From the NCBI GenBank assembly GCA_023333565.1, contig JAJKFH010000470.1, forward strand, positions 1 to 64,000: DNA of 64,000 bases, written 5' to 3'. The position numbers were made by a program, and so were the translations under genes. This DNA is from Puffinus mauretanicus (taxonomy: Eukaryota > Chordata > Aves > Procellariiformes > Procellariidae). How positions within the stretch are numbered: the stretch's first letter is position 1; every line of letters starts with the position of its first letter. Positions 48,001 through 59,200 of this stretch are shown piece after piece. The notes below the pieces were generated by a model. It had not been told where the DNA came from and searched no databases. It saw only the letters and a program-made list of their open reading frames with translations.

Positions 48001-49073
48001 GGCAGCCGAGTGGTGATGTAAAAGCTCAGCTAATTATTAGTCCTGCGTGGAAAGCTGCTGTTGCTGAATTAACAACGGAAGGATGTTGCGGACAGTAAGC
48101 ACTACCGAGAGGACAACAGAGTACCACCACCCAGAGTGAGGACCCGTGTCACTGCCCACGAAAGCTCCTGCTTTTGCCTGCTGCTGCATCCCCTGAAGCG
48201 ACCTTGAGGAGTCGATGCTTAGAGGCATTCTGAGTGCAAGACCATTTCCTCAGATAGCCCCTTTTGCCTTGTCACCCTGCACTTCTCCCTTATCACGTCA
48301 AACAGAAGCTACTTGTCGTCTTCTTTCAGCTGCTGTAGGCTACCGATCGACCGCTCGCTTCGGTGAGGGTGACTCCCACCTCGAAGAAGCGCAGGGTGCC
48401 AGCCCGGTGCGGGCTTTCCAGCAGGCTCTTCGGTGCCTTTCTCTGCGCCAACCCCAGTGCAGAGACATTCCCCCCAGAGCCAGAAAACCACCCCACGCGC
48501 TCTCCTCCCCCGGCCTTGTGCACGGTCTACAAATAACTCTGGGGAAGCTGCTGGTGCGCTGAGGCCGCTTCCTGTCCCACGCTGTCCTCCCGTGGGGCTC
48601 CCGCCGCCGCTCCCGCCCCTGCCTGGCTGAGGAGAGCCGTGTCCTGACCGCCCGGCAGCCCCGCAGGGCCCACCTGAACGGCCACCTCCGGGAGCGGGAC
48701 CGCGGGGCGCTGCCCGCCTCAGGAAAGCACCTGCTCCCGCCTCCTGTGGTACGTGAAGTGAAAGGTGACGACGGGCCCCGCTTTCAGGAACCGAGTGAAG
48801 CAGAGACCAGCACGCCGGGAGGCTGACTGGACATGGACAGACGCCTGGACGGCGGCACAGCCCGAGGGGCCCGGCAGGCCCCTCACTCACCCCCGCCTTC
48901 CTGTCAGAAACGCGCCGAGCGGGCGCGGGGGGCCGAGGGGAGCGGGGCTGGGCGCGCTGCCGGGCGGAGCCCCCCTTACCTGGCTCCCCGCAGTCGGCGC
49001 AGCGGCCGTTCCCGGTCCCGGCGGCCCTCTGCAGCTCCAGCAGCAGCGTCTTGTTGCGGTCGCGGTCCATCAT
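41850..49073 (-). CDS. ADAP2: ArfGAP with dual PH domains 2 (centaurin-alpha2), 10 exons, complete
   Basis: ADAP2 is a cytosolic and membrane-recruited GTPase-activating protein for ARF6 that binds PIP3 and PI(4,5)P2. Ten exons total 1104 nt, giving 367 residues (human 381). The ArfGAP zinc finger is C25-x2-C28-x16-C45-x2-C48, with the conserved arginine at R53 in GIHRN. The first PH domain spans about 136-245 (GFLWKRG at its start), the second about 258-362 (GYMEKTGPK at its start, EWIDVLNGV in its last helix). The start is the first of two adjacent ATGs because MMDRDRNK aligns with human MGDRERNK. All introns are GT-AG and phases close. It is head-to-head with the TEFM relic on the plus strand. 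Confidence 0.96.
42687..42764 (-). CDS. ADAP2: ADAP2 exon 9
   Basis: Twenty-six codons, QKEAFKVRWFCLDSQERKLM to FKNPL. Phase 0 at both ends. Confidence 0.94.
43198..43254. repeat. 26-bp tandem duplication
   Basis: The unit attccatcaactacactcat plus ctgatc is repeated exactly twice (43198-43223 and 43224-43249), followed by five more matching bases. It is in ADAP2 intron 8. The perfect identity suggests a recent event. Confidence 0.95.
44086..44148 (-). CDS. ADAP2: ADAP2 exon 8
   Basis: Twenty-one codons, LIPRITRNYVKEGYMEKTG to PK. Linker and first strand of the second PH domain. Confidence 0.94.
44529..44612 (-). CDS. ADAP2: ADAP2 exon 7
   Basis: EIVDWFNAIRAARYHYLRTT to VPEPE. The C-terminal helix of the first PH domain, with its conserved Trp. 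Confidence 0.95.
45345..45491 (-). CDS. ADAP2: ADAP2 exon 6
   Basis: Forty-nine codons, SRGPKAIISIENLNAMFQTE to VYHESGK. Middle strands of the first PH domain. Confidence 0.95.
46167..46276 (-). CDS. ADAP2: ADAP2 exon 5, start of first PH domain
   Basis: SREGFLWKRGRESRQFQKRR to KYYTKE. The basic KRG...KRR residues of the beta1-beta2 loop are the usual phosphoinositide-binding positions. Confidence 0.95.
46628..46713 (-). CDS. ADAP2: ADAP2 exon 4
   Basis: VLREQWIRAKYEREEFVATR to DPCSA plus one base. The ArfGAP C-terminal helix (EQWIRAKYE). Confidence 0.94.
46848..46939 (-). CDS. ADAP2: ADAP2 exon 3
   Basis: FMKKHGNLCAKAKYEAKVPP to QSCDC plus two bases, then GTAAGT. Confidence 0.94.
47624..47754 (-). 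CDS. ADAP2: ADAP2 exon 2, ArfGAP core
   Basis: DPEWASYKLGIFICLNCSGI to ENDLIE. Holds C45, C48 and the catalytic R53. Confidence 0.96.
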
Positions 49074-49385
49074 CGCCGCTCGGTGCTCGGCGCGGCGCGG
49101 AGCTCTGCGGGAGGCTCAGCCCCGGGAGGAAAATGAGGAACTGGAGCGCGGCCGCGGCCCCGGCGCCGCGGGGCGCCCCGTCCCCTCCCGCGCCCCCGGG
49201 CGGGCGCTGCTGTGCCGCCCCTCAGGCCGCCTCCTGCCGGCGGCTCCCCCGGAGGGGCGGCTCCGGCCCCGCGGCTCCGCGCCAAGGTCCGCGGCGGCGC
49301 CGGGCGGGGCCAGCCCGGTGAGAACCCGCCCGTCCCTGTCCCCGACGCTGCGTGAGGGACCGCGGCAGCCCCGTACCACGGCTCG
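48560..49385. promoter_or_regulatory. ADAP2: CpG island, ADAP2 promoter, possibly once shared with TEFM
   Basis: CpG-dense DNA around ADAP2 exon 1, extending about 310 bp upstream toward the TEFM relic on the opposite strand. The head-to-head layout suggests an ancestral bidirectional promoter; this is inference. Confidence 0.7.
48980..49073 (-). CDS. ADAP2: ADAP2 exon 1
   Basis: Thirty-one codons, MMDRDRNKTLLLELQRAAG to CADCGEP plus one base. Holds the first two zinc ligands, C25 and C28. Donor GTAAGG. Confidence 0.95.
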
Positions 49386-49646
49386 TTACGAGGCAAGCCT
49401 TTTCCTTTGCAGAGCACTGAATCAGGCTAGGATAAGCCTCCCCCAACGAGTTACGAGTTTCTGCTCTGAAAATTCATTACTAAGGGTCCTGTTTCCAGGA
49501 GGAGGGCTCATCCACGCACCTACAGGTTTGCCTCAACTCCACCTCAGGTTTGTCTCTAAAAACAGTAATTTTAAAAAGCCTGCTAGCTAACAGAACGGCA
49601 TCCGCTCACCAGGCATCGATCAGAGCATTGATACGCCCGACAGCAG

Positions 49647-51405
49647 GGGAGTTACGCCTTCCTCGGCGGAGCTCTGCCAGCCTGCGGGTGCTCAACACGG
49701 TATCTGAGGAGGAGCTGTGTGACACCAAGGTGCTGCAAGGAAAAAAACCTGTCGGCATAACTCAACACAGGGAAAACGGAGCATTTCAGGATTTGCAAAG
49801 CCTAATGAAAATGTCCCTCTTTCAAGATAAAGCCGATGTCAAAAAGTCTGTGACTTAATAGTCAGTTTATCTAAGGAAAGAAAAAGACAAAAGAGAAAAT
49901 TTTAAGGTAAGGGAAAAATTTTCAAGATTAATTAAATCAGAAATAGATGAAAGATATTAAAATATTTTTCATTTTACTATAGTTTCAGGTTAAACTTAGT
50001 TTGTATAGTTAACTTGCATTACTATAGTGCACTATAATATGTGATTCTTCTTTAGTAAAGTTTATTATAATCTTGTAAAAACAGTGTGTAGTTACTTTGC
50101 AGATGAAATACTATATTAGAGATGTGTTATCAGTTGAAAGTACTGACACATTTTTTCTATCCTTTCAGGCACTAAATAGCATTGTACCTTTTATTTTTTT
50201 TTTAAATATGGTGAAGTCATGAAACAAACAGCAACAGAGTACCTGAAAAGTTGAGTATTGTTCAACTACCTACATAAAATCTCTCTTTTTAGCATTTACC
50301 CTTTAAGAACTGTGCTATACTACAATATAAACATTGATTTAATTTTCTCCGAAGATCATTTTTGTGCGAGCCATACATTGAAGCTCTTTTGCTAGCTTAA
50401 TCTTTGTGGTGTCCTCACAAATTCTGTAAAATGTAAGAGAGGATCTGTATGACATTTGCAAAATGGTTATTTATATTCAAGACAACCTATAAACCCACCA
50501 CCAAAAAACCACAGTGGTCAGTAGCCCCATAATTTTTCTGAGTGTCATACTCAGATGGCTGAGCTTCAGCGTCTTCTGCAACTTGCAAGGGACACGTCCT
50601 TCCCAGCCCTCAGCTGTCAGGATACATCTTGCCCTGTTTCAGGACTTTTACAAAGACTGAGATAGTCTTGCTTGGAAAGGGATCTTTCCATCCTCCTACT
50701 TCTACTCTGCATTACTATTAATACAGCATATGCTTGCAAGAACACGCCTAAGGCTTAACTGCTTTTTTCTGTATTACTCATGGGATTGTAGAATAACATC
50801 ACCTTCATTTACATTCTAGAAAGCAATACTAGAATGACAGTAAAAAGAAAGAAAAGCTTGAAACTTGACTGAAATTTCCACAAGAACAACATGTTTGTTG
50901 TTTTTAAATTATTGTACACCTAGTAATAACTACTGCTTAAATAGGGTGTAGAGTCATTGTGAAACTCCAGGGTTTTTTTACTTCTGGTTTCACTGAATTC
51001 TTTTGTTCAGATAGATTGCAGGCATGGGTTTTGTCTTTTTCCTTTCCAGGTATCTTCAGTCATTCCCAAGATGCCTGAAGCTGATTTTTATGCTTTGGAA
51101 GAAAAGGTGTTTTCTGCTCCAAAGAAAAGCACTTTTTTTTTTTGACGTTACACTTTCACACTGTGGAAGCAATGTTGTGTGCCCTACTACGTAAGACACA
51201 TAAGCAAGCTAGATGGGCAGTTTAAAGTACTAAGCAGGGCCCAAACTATTGTAGGAAAACATTTTGAATCAAAGGTAGGAGACTTCCGCAGTACTGGAAT
51301 GGATCTTGTGAAGCATTTCCTTTCAAGCTGAGTTAATCAAAACCAGCCCCAGATCTCTTTTCCTCAAAACCAGCCCATGCCTCATGGAAACTTGCTTTCT
51401 TCTAG
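49647..51405 (+). pseudogene. TEFM: TEFM relic (mitochondrial transcription elongation factor), unitary pseudogene
   Basis: TEFM normally binds the mitochondrial RNA polymerase and makes it processive. At 49647-49857 the frame reads SLRVLNTVSEEELCDTKVL, then ITQHRENGAFQDLQSLM, close to human VLNTASTKELEAFRLL and VEHRENFGPFQNLESLM. Two extra bases in the A-run at 49841-49845 then shift the frame and bring a TAA at 49856. Similarity resumes at 49846-49902 (VCDLIVSLSKERKRQKR), meets a stop at 49903, shifts again at 49906, and stops at 49958. After a gap of about 1 kb an acceptor (cctttccag) precedes 51050, where VSSVIPKMPEADFYALE follows. An 11-T run at 51133-51143 shifts the frame; LHFHTVEAMLCALL resumes at 51148 and later parts follow with more stops. 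The intron shows it is not a processed copy. Position and orientation are orthologous to human TEFM. I see no N-terminal targeting exon. Confidence 0.85.
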
Positions 51406-52344
51406 CATACAAAAGATGCTCATACTTGATGCATAAAAGTGCAAAGTTGCTAGTTCATCAGAGTTCAAATAAATCATCCCAAGTAGATTATCTTTCATTC
51501 AAACTGGCTTGAGTTGTTTTTATGTGGTAATTGCACACAAGTATCTTATTAAGAAGTGAAATACTTGAATTCCACCTTACCTTTGGACTCCTTTTGGACA
51601 CCATAGCCTGGATATTCTATTAAAAAAAAATTCTTAAGGCCGTTATTAGAACCAGAGAGTTGACTTCAAAAGTAAGTTGTCTCCCATTGCTTTCTACTTT
51701 ATATTTTTTAAATTATCAATTAATTTCCTAAAATACTACTACTTTATAGGGCCTGTTTCCACTTTGTGGGTCCCCACTGTAATCTAGTTAAATTGAGATT
51801 GCCTTTATAAAGCAATGAACACATATACTTTTACCTTTTTATTTTAAAAATTTTAAAAAATTTTTGTTCATTTGCTTTTACAAAAAAAACATACAGGAGT
51901 TGCTTAGACCACTGATACAACAATACAACCCATTAATATTTTAACAGCCACCACTTTATTTCATTCTTACTTGATAATTCTGGGCTCCTGAAAGAGTAAG
52001 CTATAAAGATTATTATCTACAATGCGGAAGCTTAAAATAATTTACTGTTTTCATAAATACTTCTCATTCCCAAACATCTTTAAGACATGAAAAATGTAAG
52101 ATGAGAACAGAATGCACTAGAAAATGGCCTTCCTTATTATTACAGAAACAGTGAGGTAAGCGGAGTACCTCTGCATGGCACCAATATGACTCAGTTTGAA
52201 GAACGGTCCAACTGCAATATAAAGGTGGAAATGTACATGGTTGAAATATTTCCATTTAAAAAACCCTTAAACATCATCTTTATGGACTGAAAACATTAAG
52301 TTTTAGGAGTCTTACTTTTCATACAACAGAAATATTCAGAATTG
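51406..52344. other. Intergenic DNA between the TEFM relic and ATAD5
   Basis: AT-rich, with no open frame, repeat family or RNA gene that I recognise. Confidence 0.5.
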
Positions 52345-53194
52345 TACCAAAGTCTCACAAATTTATTGTTGTATAAAAACAGATTCAATCACAAATAATC
52401 AGGCTGAAGTCTTGTCAAATACAAAATGAAGTATAAAAATAGAACACAATATACAAGACTAGAAGTAGTTAAATATTACTGAAACCAAAAGTAACACTGG
52501 AATAATTGTTATTTACAAAATCTTGCCAAATCTTTGAGTCCATCTTCAGCTACAGTAATCATTTCTCTACCTTTTTAGGAGATTAACATGCAGATCTGAC
52601 AGCTGTAAATAATGGAATTAAACGAATGTATACAAATATATGTACATTGAGGCATAGTGCTTTGTAAAAACTTTGTTACTCTGTCGTTATTGTGAAGACT
52701 TGTTTTTAGTCATCTACATTTTAGAAGACTCATCTCCTCCTCTCCCTGCCCCCTCCCACCCTGGGATATTTAACACTTAACTGCAAATTCAGAAAGAAAC
52801 AAGCTTATTTTAATAAAATGGTCTCCTCAGAAAAAAGCAACTTTGCTGTGGAAGTTGTGACAGTTAGTCTTTACAAAAGGACTCATGCTATGTGATATAC
52901 AAATTACAGAGAAAGAGAGTATGAAGTAGTCCCCATTGATTAGTTTGTGCATTTAATGTTATAAATGCACTTATTGGACAAGCACCAAACAAACCCACAT
53001 TTCAGTTGTGGAGAGCAATATCATGACAATAGATATATACATTATTTTAAATACTTATAGAAATTTAATATACAAATGGCTCTGAATATACAATAAAATA
53101 ACATGGTAAAAAAATAATAATTAAAAAAAAAAAAAAATCAAACTATGGTGAGAATACCACCATTAGGCACAAAGTATTTCTGGTGTTAGCAATT
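52345..53194 (-). other. ATAD5: ATAD5 3' untranslated region (inferred)
   Basis: AT-rich non-coding DNA after the ATAD5 stop, ending near an AATAAA at 52362-52367. A nearer ATTAAA near 52808 is an alternative, so the length is uncertain. Confidence 0.45.
52362..52367 (-). promoter_or_regulatory. ATAD5: Candidate polyadenylation signal of ATAD5 (AATAAA)
   Basis: The minus strand reads AATAAA about 830 nt past the stop codon. Confidence 0.4.
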
Positions 53195-53273
53195 TTAAGG
53201 AAAGTCCAAAGAGAGATCGTTTATCATTTGTCTGGGTATTTCAAGATGAATCCCTTCAAGATAATGCAAGAAC
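53195..53273 (-). CDS. ATAD5: ATAD5 last exon and stop
   Basis: FLHYLEGIHLEIPRQMINDL then SLDFP, TAA at 53195-53197. Human ends in a very similar FLHYFEGIHLDIP...DFP. Confidence 0.95.
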
Positions 53274-56200
53274 CTATAAAAAGAAAAATAAAAGTGACTA
53301 TAAGAGAACAAAGTTATTTCCAAATACGAGGCAACACTTTTATTAAAGAGGCAAACGTTCACCTTTCTTGTCTAGAATTATTTGACAAAATATTTTATTA
53401 AAATTCTTAACTACCTTGTAAATTGAAATGTAGCAAGATTTAGGAAAACCAAAACTTACCTTCTCTTAGTCTTCCCTTGCTCTTTAAGCTTCTCAGACCT
53501 ACAGATACTGCGAAGAGTGGGGAGGTATTCAAGTATGCTGGCTTGCTTATTACCCAGGTTTAAAGGACTTCTGGAAAATACTGTTCTGATGACTGCCAGC
53601 CTCTTCTGTGCTTTTTTGTGAATGCTAAAATGGAGAATGAAGCTTTATTGTTTCTTGTTCAAGAATGTGCAGTCCCTATTTTGTTCCTTTAAGATCAAAT
53701 CCACTCGTTTAAAACGCTTAAACATAATGATGTCCAAAACTGCGTCCCAGTGGATTAGATGCCTGCAACTGCTGATCGTGTGCTGCTTACACAGCATCAC
53801 GAAGCTGCACTCAGAGACAGAAATACGAGGGACAGTAGTTTGTTTGGCCAATGCTCTTAGCTTAACTACGGACTCTCATCTGGGGAGGTCTTCACAGTCT
53901 AGTGACATATGTGAGGTTTAGTACATCTGTCAGACAATGTAACCAAAAGCATCTGTGGTCTTTAAAAATAAAAAGCGTCATACGATTGGTATTTCCAGAA
54001 TGTCAATATCAGATCCAGTGTATAACTTATGATATATTGGCCAAACTTGGTCACAGGTTAGATGGTTAGCTCCATTTTGACATTCCTCCTTTGGGAGGAA
54101 TGGCTTACAGAAATAAGTCTAAGCTATTTTCCTATTCAGACACGTGAATAGGTTTTATTCACCTATTATGCCAATTTCATGTATGATGACTTGTTTATCT
54201 TAAAAACTATCTTTCATATCCACACTTGCTAGCAGCAATGTATTCTTTGATCTTTTATAATATATTAAAGGTTATTCTTCGTTAGCATAAATTACTACAA
54301 AAAAATTGCAATAACTTCGCTCTGAATTTTTTTAGGTCTTCATCAAGCAACACCTACGCGTTTAATAGAGACTCAATATGACCAGGCACTGGATGAAAAA
54401 TTTGCATGTCTAGTACTTGCAGAATCCATTTCAGTCCACCTGTCTGTCTTGAAAAAGCCATTCCTTTAGGTTTTTGTTTTTCTTTTGGGGGTGGTGGTGG
54501 TGTTTGTTTGTTCATTTCTAAAGTAAATAGACCAGATTAAGGCTACCATTCCTGAATAACATTATAGTTGGGCTATTAAAAAAAAAGTGACTTTTTGCAG
54601 AGATTGCCAAGCAGTTAATCTAAGCAAAGTGAACAACGTATTCCACTGTTTTGAGACATACTGACATGTTCACCTTTGTATGAATGTGTATACATAGTAT
54701 CTGAAACAGTCCTACACCCTGTGAAATGCTTTTCTTGACAAATAACTGTATTATATTCCAGAAATATTAGTGAAGTCTTACCTTGAATCAGCCGACTGAT
54801 TGAAGGATACATAACTTCTCGTGTTTGAAATACGCAAAGTAAGCCCCTCCAGTTGATCACTTTCAGGTGTGTTACTGGTACTCAAAGAGGATTCCAAGTT
54901 TTGTGAAATATTAACAGAACATTTGTTAAAACTGAGCGCCTCAATAGCTGCTTTTATTTCACTGCAGCTCTGGGAACTCCACCAATCAGTATTTTCTATA
55001 CTGAATTCATCGCAAAGACCATTTTTGATTTTGCCATTTGTCCAATTAAATCCTTCATCTTTAGAAAACTCCAGTGGTTCCTTGGTGTTAGTGTTTACAC
55101 AGCAATCCAAGAAAGACATGTGCTCCACAAATTCAGTCAGTGAATTCAGACACTGAAAAACAAGAGCAGACCTTTTCTCATTTGCTGAGGTTTTAGTTTT
55201 AATTTCTTTTTCTTCTTTATTCATCAACAATTTGGATTCCTCTTTATTCACTTCAGCACATGATGTAGGACTATCCGATGGCAAAGTTATGAATTCAGCT
55301 GAATAGTTCAGTCCAGGATCAAATAAGTCACTATCATCCAATATATCAAGCCTTTTCTGGTTCTTTGTCTTTTTAGACTTTTTTCCAGAGCAATAACTGT
55401 TAGTAGATCTGTTTTTCGAAGAAAAAACAGATATGGTAGTCCTTTCAAGTATAGAGTTAGAGGCTTCAGATTGGTTTGAAAGAACTTGCACTGGTAAGGG
55501 AAGAATAAGTTCAAGATTACTATATATAAAATCCACCTTCTTCATCTGGAATTCTGTGAGAAGCTGCATCAATTTATTCCATTTCTCCATGGTTGTGATT
55601 TTGTGCTGTAAAATAGTAATTGTGAAAAATTTATTAATACATTAAAATAATTTAAAAAAAAAAAAAAGTTATTACAGAAAATCTCATACTCCTGGCTTTG
55701 TGTTTATGAGGCAAGGGACTGTTTTGCTTGTGGGACACTGCCCCAGTTCAGATTTTGGTTAGTAACAACAGAATCCCCTAATTTCTACAACAAACCTTTT
55801 CAAAGAGATTTGCTTCTAAGAAGATGCTATTCATAGTGATGATTATACTCAATTATCTTGCAATCATTCAAAGTATTAGCTAGTCAACTACAAAAATACC
55901 TTAAGAAATGTAAACAGATCTTCTGAAGGCAACAGGATATTCTTAAGGCCAAGCAATGTCTCTACACAGCCTGTATCACATTTTGGAAACTCCTGAAGAC
56001 ATGCATCAGCTTGAGAAAAATCAATCTTGGAATCAGTAGTCTTTTCAGAATGAATTACATGATCTGCTTTATTTGTCTCATCTCCTCCTGCACAAAGATA
56101 ACATGCTTTACTTGAAAAGAAACAATTGCATCATGAAATTGATTTTTCCCCTCTTTGCCTCAATTCCCTTTATAAAGGATACCATAACTGTCGCCTCTTG

Positions 56201-59200
56201 CTGCAGTTCTGAATGAATATAGCGACTGAAATTTGTCATCCCCATCCCTGTTCATCATCCCCATTTCATTTCTTTCAGCGTACCAATCTGCCCGCTCTCC
56301 CTTCTTTGCAAGTAACCATTTGAAATGGTCTCTTCTTCCTTCTATGTCCCGCTAGTCTCTCTCTGTCGCTCGCTCACACACAGTCTCACTCACCCACACC
56401 TCTTGAAGATCCTTCCTGTATCCTTTGGGACCAAGTTCTTACCCTTGCTGCCTGCCTGCTAGATGTCCAATTTTTCTCCTTTTTTCAGTTCTGCTTCTTC
56501 TAGGTGAATTACCTACAACTCAGCTAAATGGATAAAGAACTGCAAACTCTGAGTTGAAGGGAAACTACTACTGGCTCCCTGCTCTGCCCAATTTTGCTAC
56601 TGTCCTGGTTTTGGCTGATTTTTTTCCTAGTAGCTGGTATAGTGCTGTATTTTGGATTTACTATGAAAATAATGTTGGTAACACACTGATGTTTTAGTTG
56701 TTGCTAAGTAGTGCTTACTCTAGTCAAGGACTTTTCAGCTTCTCATGCCCTGCCAGCGAGACGCTGGGAGGGGGCACAGCCGGGACAGCTGACCCAAAGG
56801 GATATTCCATACCCTATGACGTCATGCTCAGTATATAAGCTAAGGGAAAGGTGGCCAGAGGGCTGTTGCTCGGGGACTGGCTGGGCACTGGTCGGTGGGT
56901 GGTGCGCAATTGCATCGTGCATCACCTGCTTTGTATATTCTTCTTATCATTATTATTATTACTACTACTATTTTGTTTTATTTCAATTACTAAACTGTTC
57001 TTATCTCAACCCACAAGTTTGTTTTAGTTTGGTGGTGTTTTTTTTTTTTCCTTTTCTTTCACTTTTACTCTTGCGATTCTCTCCCCCATCCCACCAGGGG
57101 GAGGGCGAGCGAGTGGCTGTGTGGTGCTCAGTTGCCGGCTGGAGTTAAACCACGACAGCTACTCAGAAGAGGAAAGGGAGATAATTAAGTACCATAATGA
57201 TGCGTAATAAACAGGTGCAATAAAAAGAAAACTTTTAGTTCCTTACGCATATATACAAGGCTTTGAAATAGCCAAAAAAGCCCCTCAAAACTCTACCCAA
57301 ATGTTTAGGAGTCTTACAGAAAGTTACCATCTATTCATACATGTCTAAGAATGGTTTGATATAATCAAATTCATGTTAAAATGGAGAATTTTTTTTTTAA
57401 TTAAATTAAATCAACCTACCATGATGTGCCAAACATTTGTCTTTCAAGCATCCACCTCCACTTCTAACCCAAAATTGTAAGTAGAGAACACTTCGTCTGA
57501 TATCACAGTTATTTGTGGTTAACAGAGCAGCTAAGTCTTTTACATCTGTTCGTAGATTCTCAGCCAGACACAGCACTTGAAGATAGCTAGCAGCATTTAT
57601 CTAAACAGAAGTTAGACAAAGACCACTGAAAACAACTCTTACCAATCAGACTCAATAGTCACACAGAAACAAATTATTCTATTTATGCTTGCAATACATT
57701 TTTCCTTTTAATACAGAAGATTAGTTTATTAAATTAGATTACAGTTACATTAAAACCTCAATAGAAAAGCAGAATACTGTACCAAATCTAAACAGGCCAC
57801 ATCAGAGAATTAAGTTAAATTTAGAAATTCAACTCATTAAAAACAAACAAAACACACACATTCTGCCTATGTTCCTGAAACCACATACACCTTGCTTCTC
57901 ATCACCAGTGAACAGGTTTTAGTGAACTATATGCACTTTAAAGGTTTTTCTTTCTTTCTTTTAACTCTGCAATCATCTGGTAGTCCAAAAGATTTTCAAT
58001 TTCACGTTAAAAAAATTCCCCTTCTCAAAGATTAGTTCCTGCTGATTCTCATTTATTTAGATTTTTCATATAATACATAGTTACAAATAAAACTATTTGC
58101 TATACAGAATACTAGTGTTTAGTGTTATTAAAGGTATAACCCATAATATTTCTAGAATAGTTCCTATACTTTTTAATGAATGAATCAATACTGGCATAGT
58201 CAGCCTTCAGATCAAAACTATTAGATATATCATCTATGAAATTATTTACTATATCCTAAAAACTAATTTAAGTGATGAAGTGATGTTCTTATTTTAATTC
58301 TCTCAAATACTAAATGGTTAAGAAAATAAATCTTCCAGGCTAGTAACAAAAATTCTGCATGGAAAGATAAATACATCCTACACATCCTTGCACAAAACCC
58401 GAAGAAATAGTCTTCTGATGAAACAGATATATTACATCAGATAAATATAAACCTACACCAACATTTAAATTTCAAACTTAAATTACCTGACAATTACTTG
58501 CTTAGGACGTATCTGCATTTCCAAACACAGACTTACCAAGGAAGGGGTTCTAAAGTTGATCTCTTCAAAACAACCATCAAACATTAAGCTGAATGTTGGA
58601 TCTATATAAAGAGATATCAGTGAACTGTCACGACGTTATGTTCAAAACTGATTATTTTCTTTACCCATTAGAGCAGCCAGTATCTTTATTCAAATACTAA
58701 AATACTCGCTTTATAGTCTCCACTCATTTAATTTTACATCTAGGAGCTGTATTCAACCATCACGATTTAAACCATCTTACTAAAAGAGGCTCTTCTGTCT
58801 GTAAAGCCTAATTACTGTAACAAACACTACTCACCGTTGGTAGTAAGAATTACAGGTCTCTTTGCAGTTGCCATGAATGTCTTTATTGCACTTAGAAATC
58901 CTGCATCTTCATCAAATATTATATCTACCTATAGGAAACAAATGAAGTGCAAAACATCAATAGCTTTAACAATAGCTACAAGCTGTGAATGCAGTCATAC
59001 TGTTAGCGACTGAGCAAGACTTAACATTAATACAGGTTTCTTGAACATGCATGGGCAATGACAGTATACAAGCTTCAGGTAAAGGTCAGTTGTTAGCATA
59101 CAACTCTTCGACCACAGTCTTCCGTGCTAAAGCTTACAAAATCACAGACTGGCTGAGGTTGGAGGGACCTTGAGGTCAACATGTCCAACCCCCCTGCTCA

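Noticed and set aside
48309..49073. 254-codon minus frame starting at the ADAP2 ATG
   Set aside because: It is ADAP2 exon 1 read past its GTAAGG donor into intron 1. The GC-rich island has few stops.
54615..54860. 81-codon minus frame overlapping the ATAD5 long exon
   Set aside because: It runs across the exon's 3' donor in another frame; the exon's own phase is fixed by its neighbours.
56711..57148. 145-codon frame in an ATAD5 intron
   Set aside because: It lies entirely inside the solo LTR and is not a gene.
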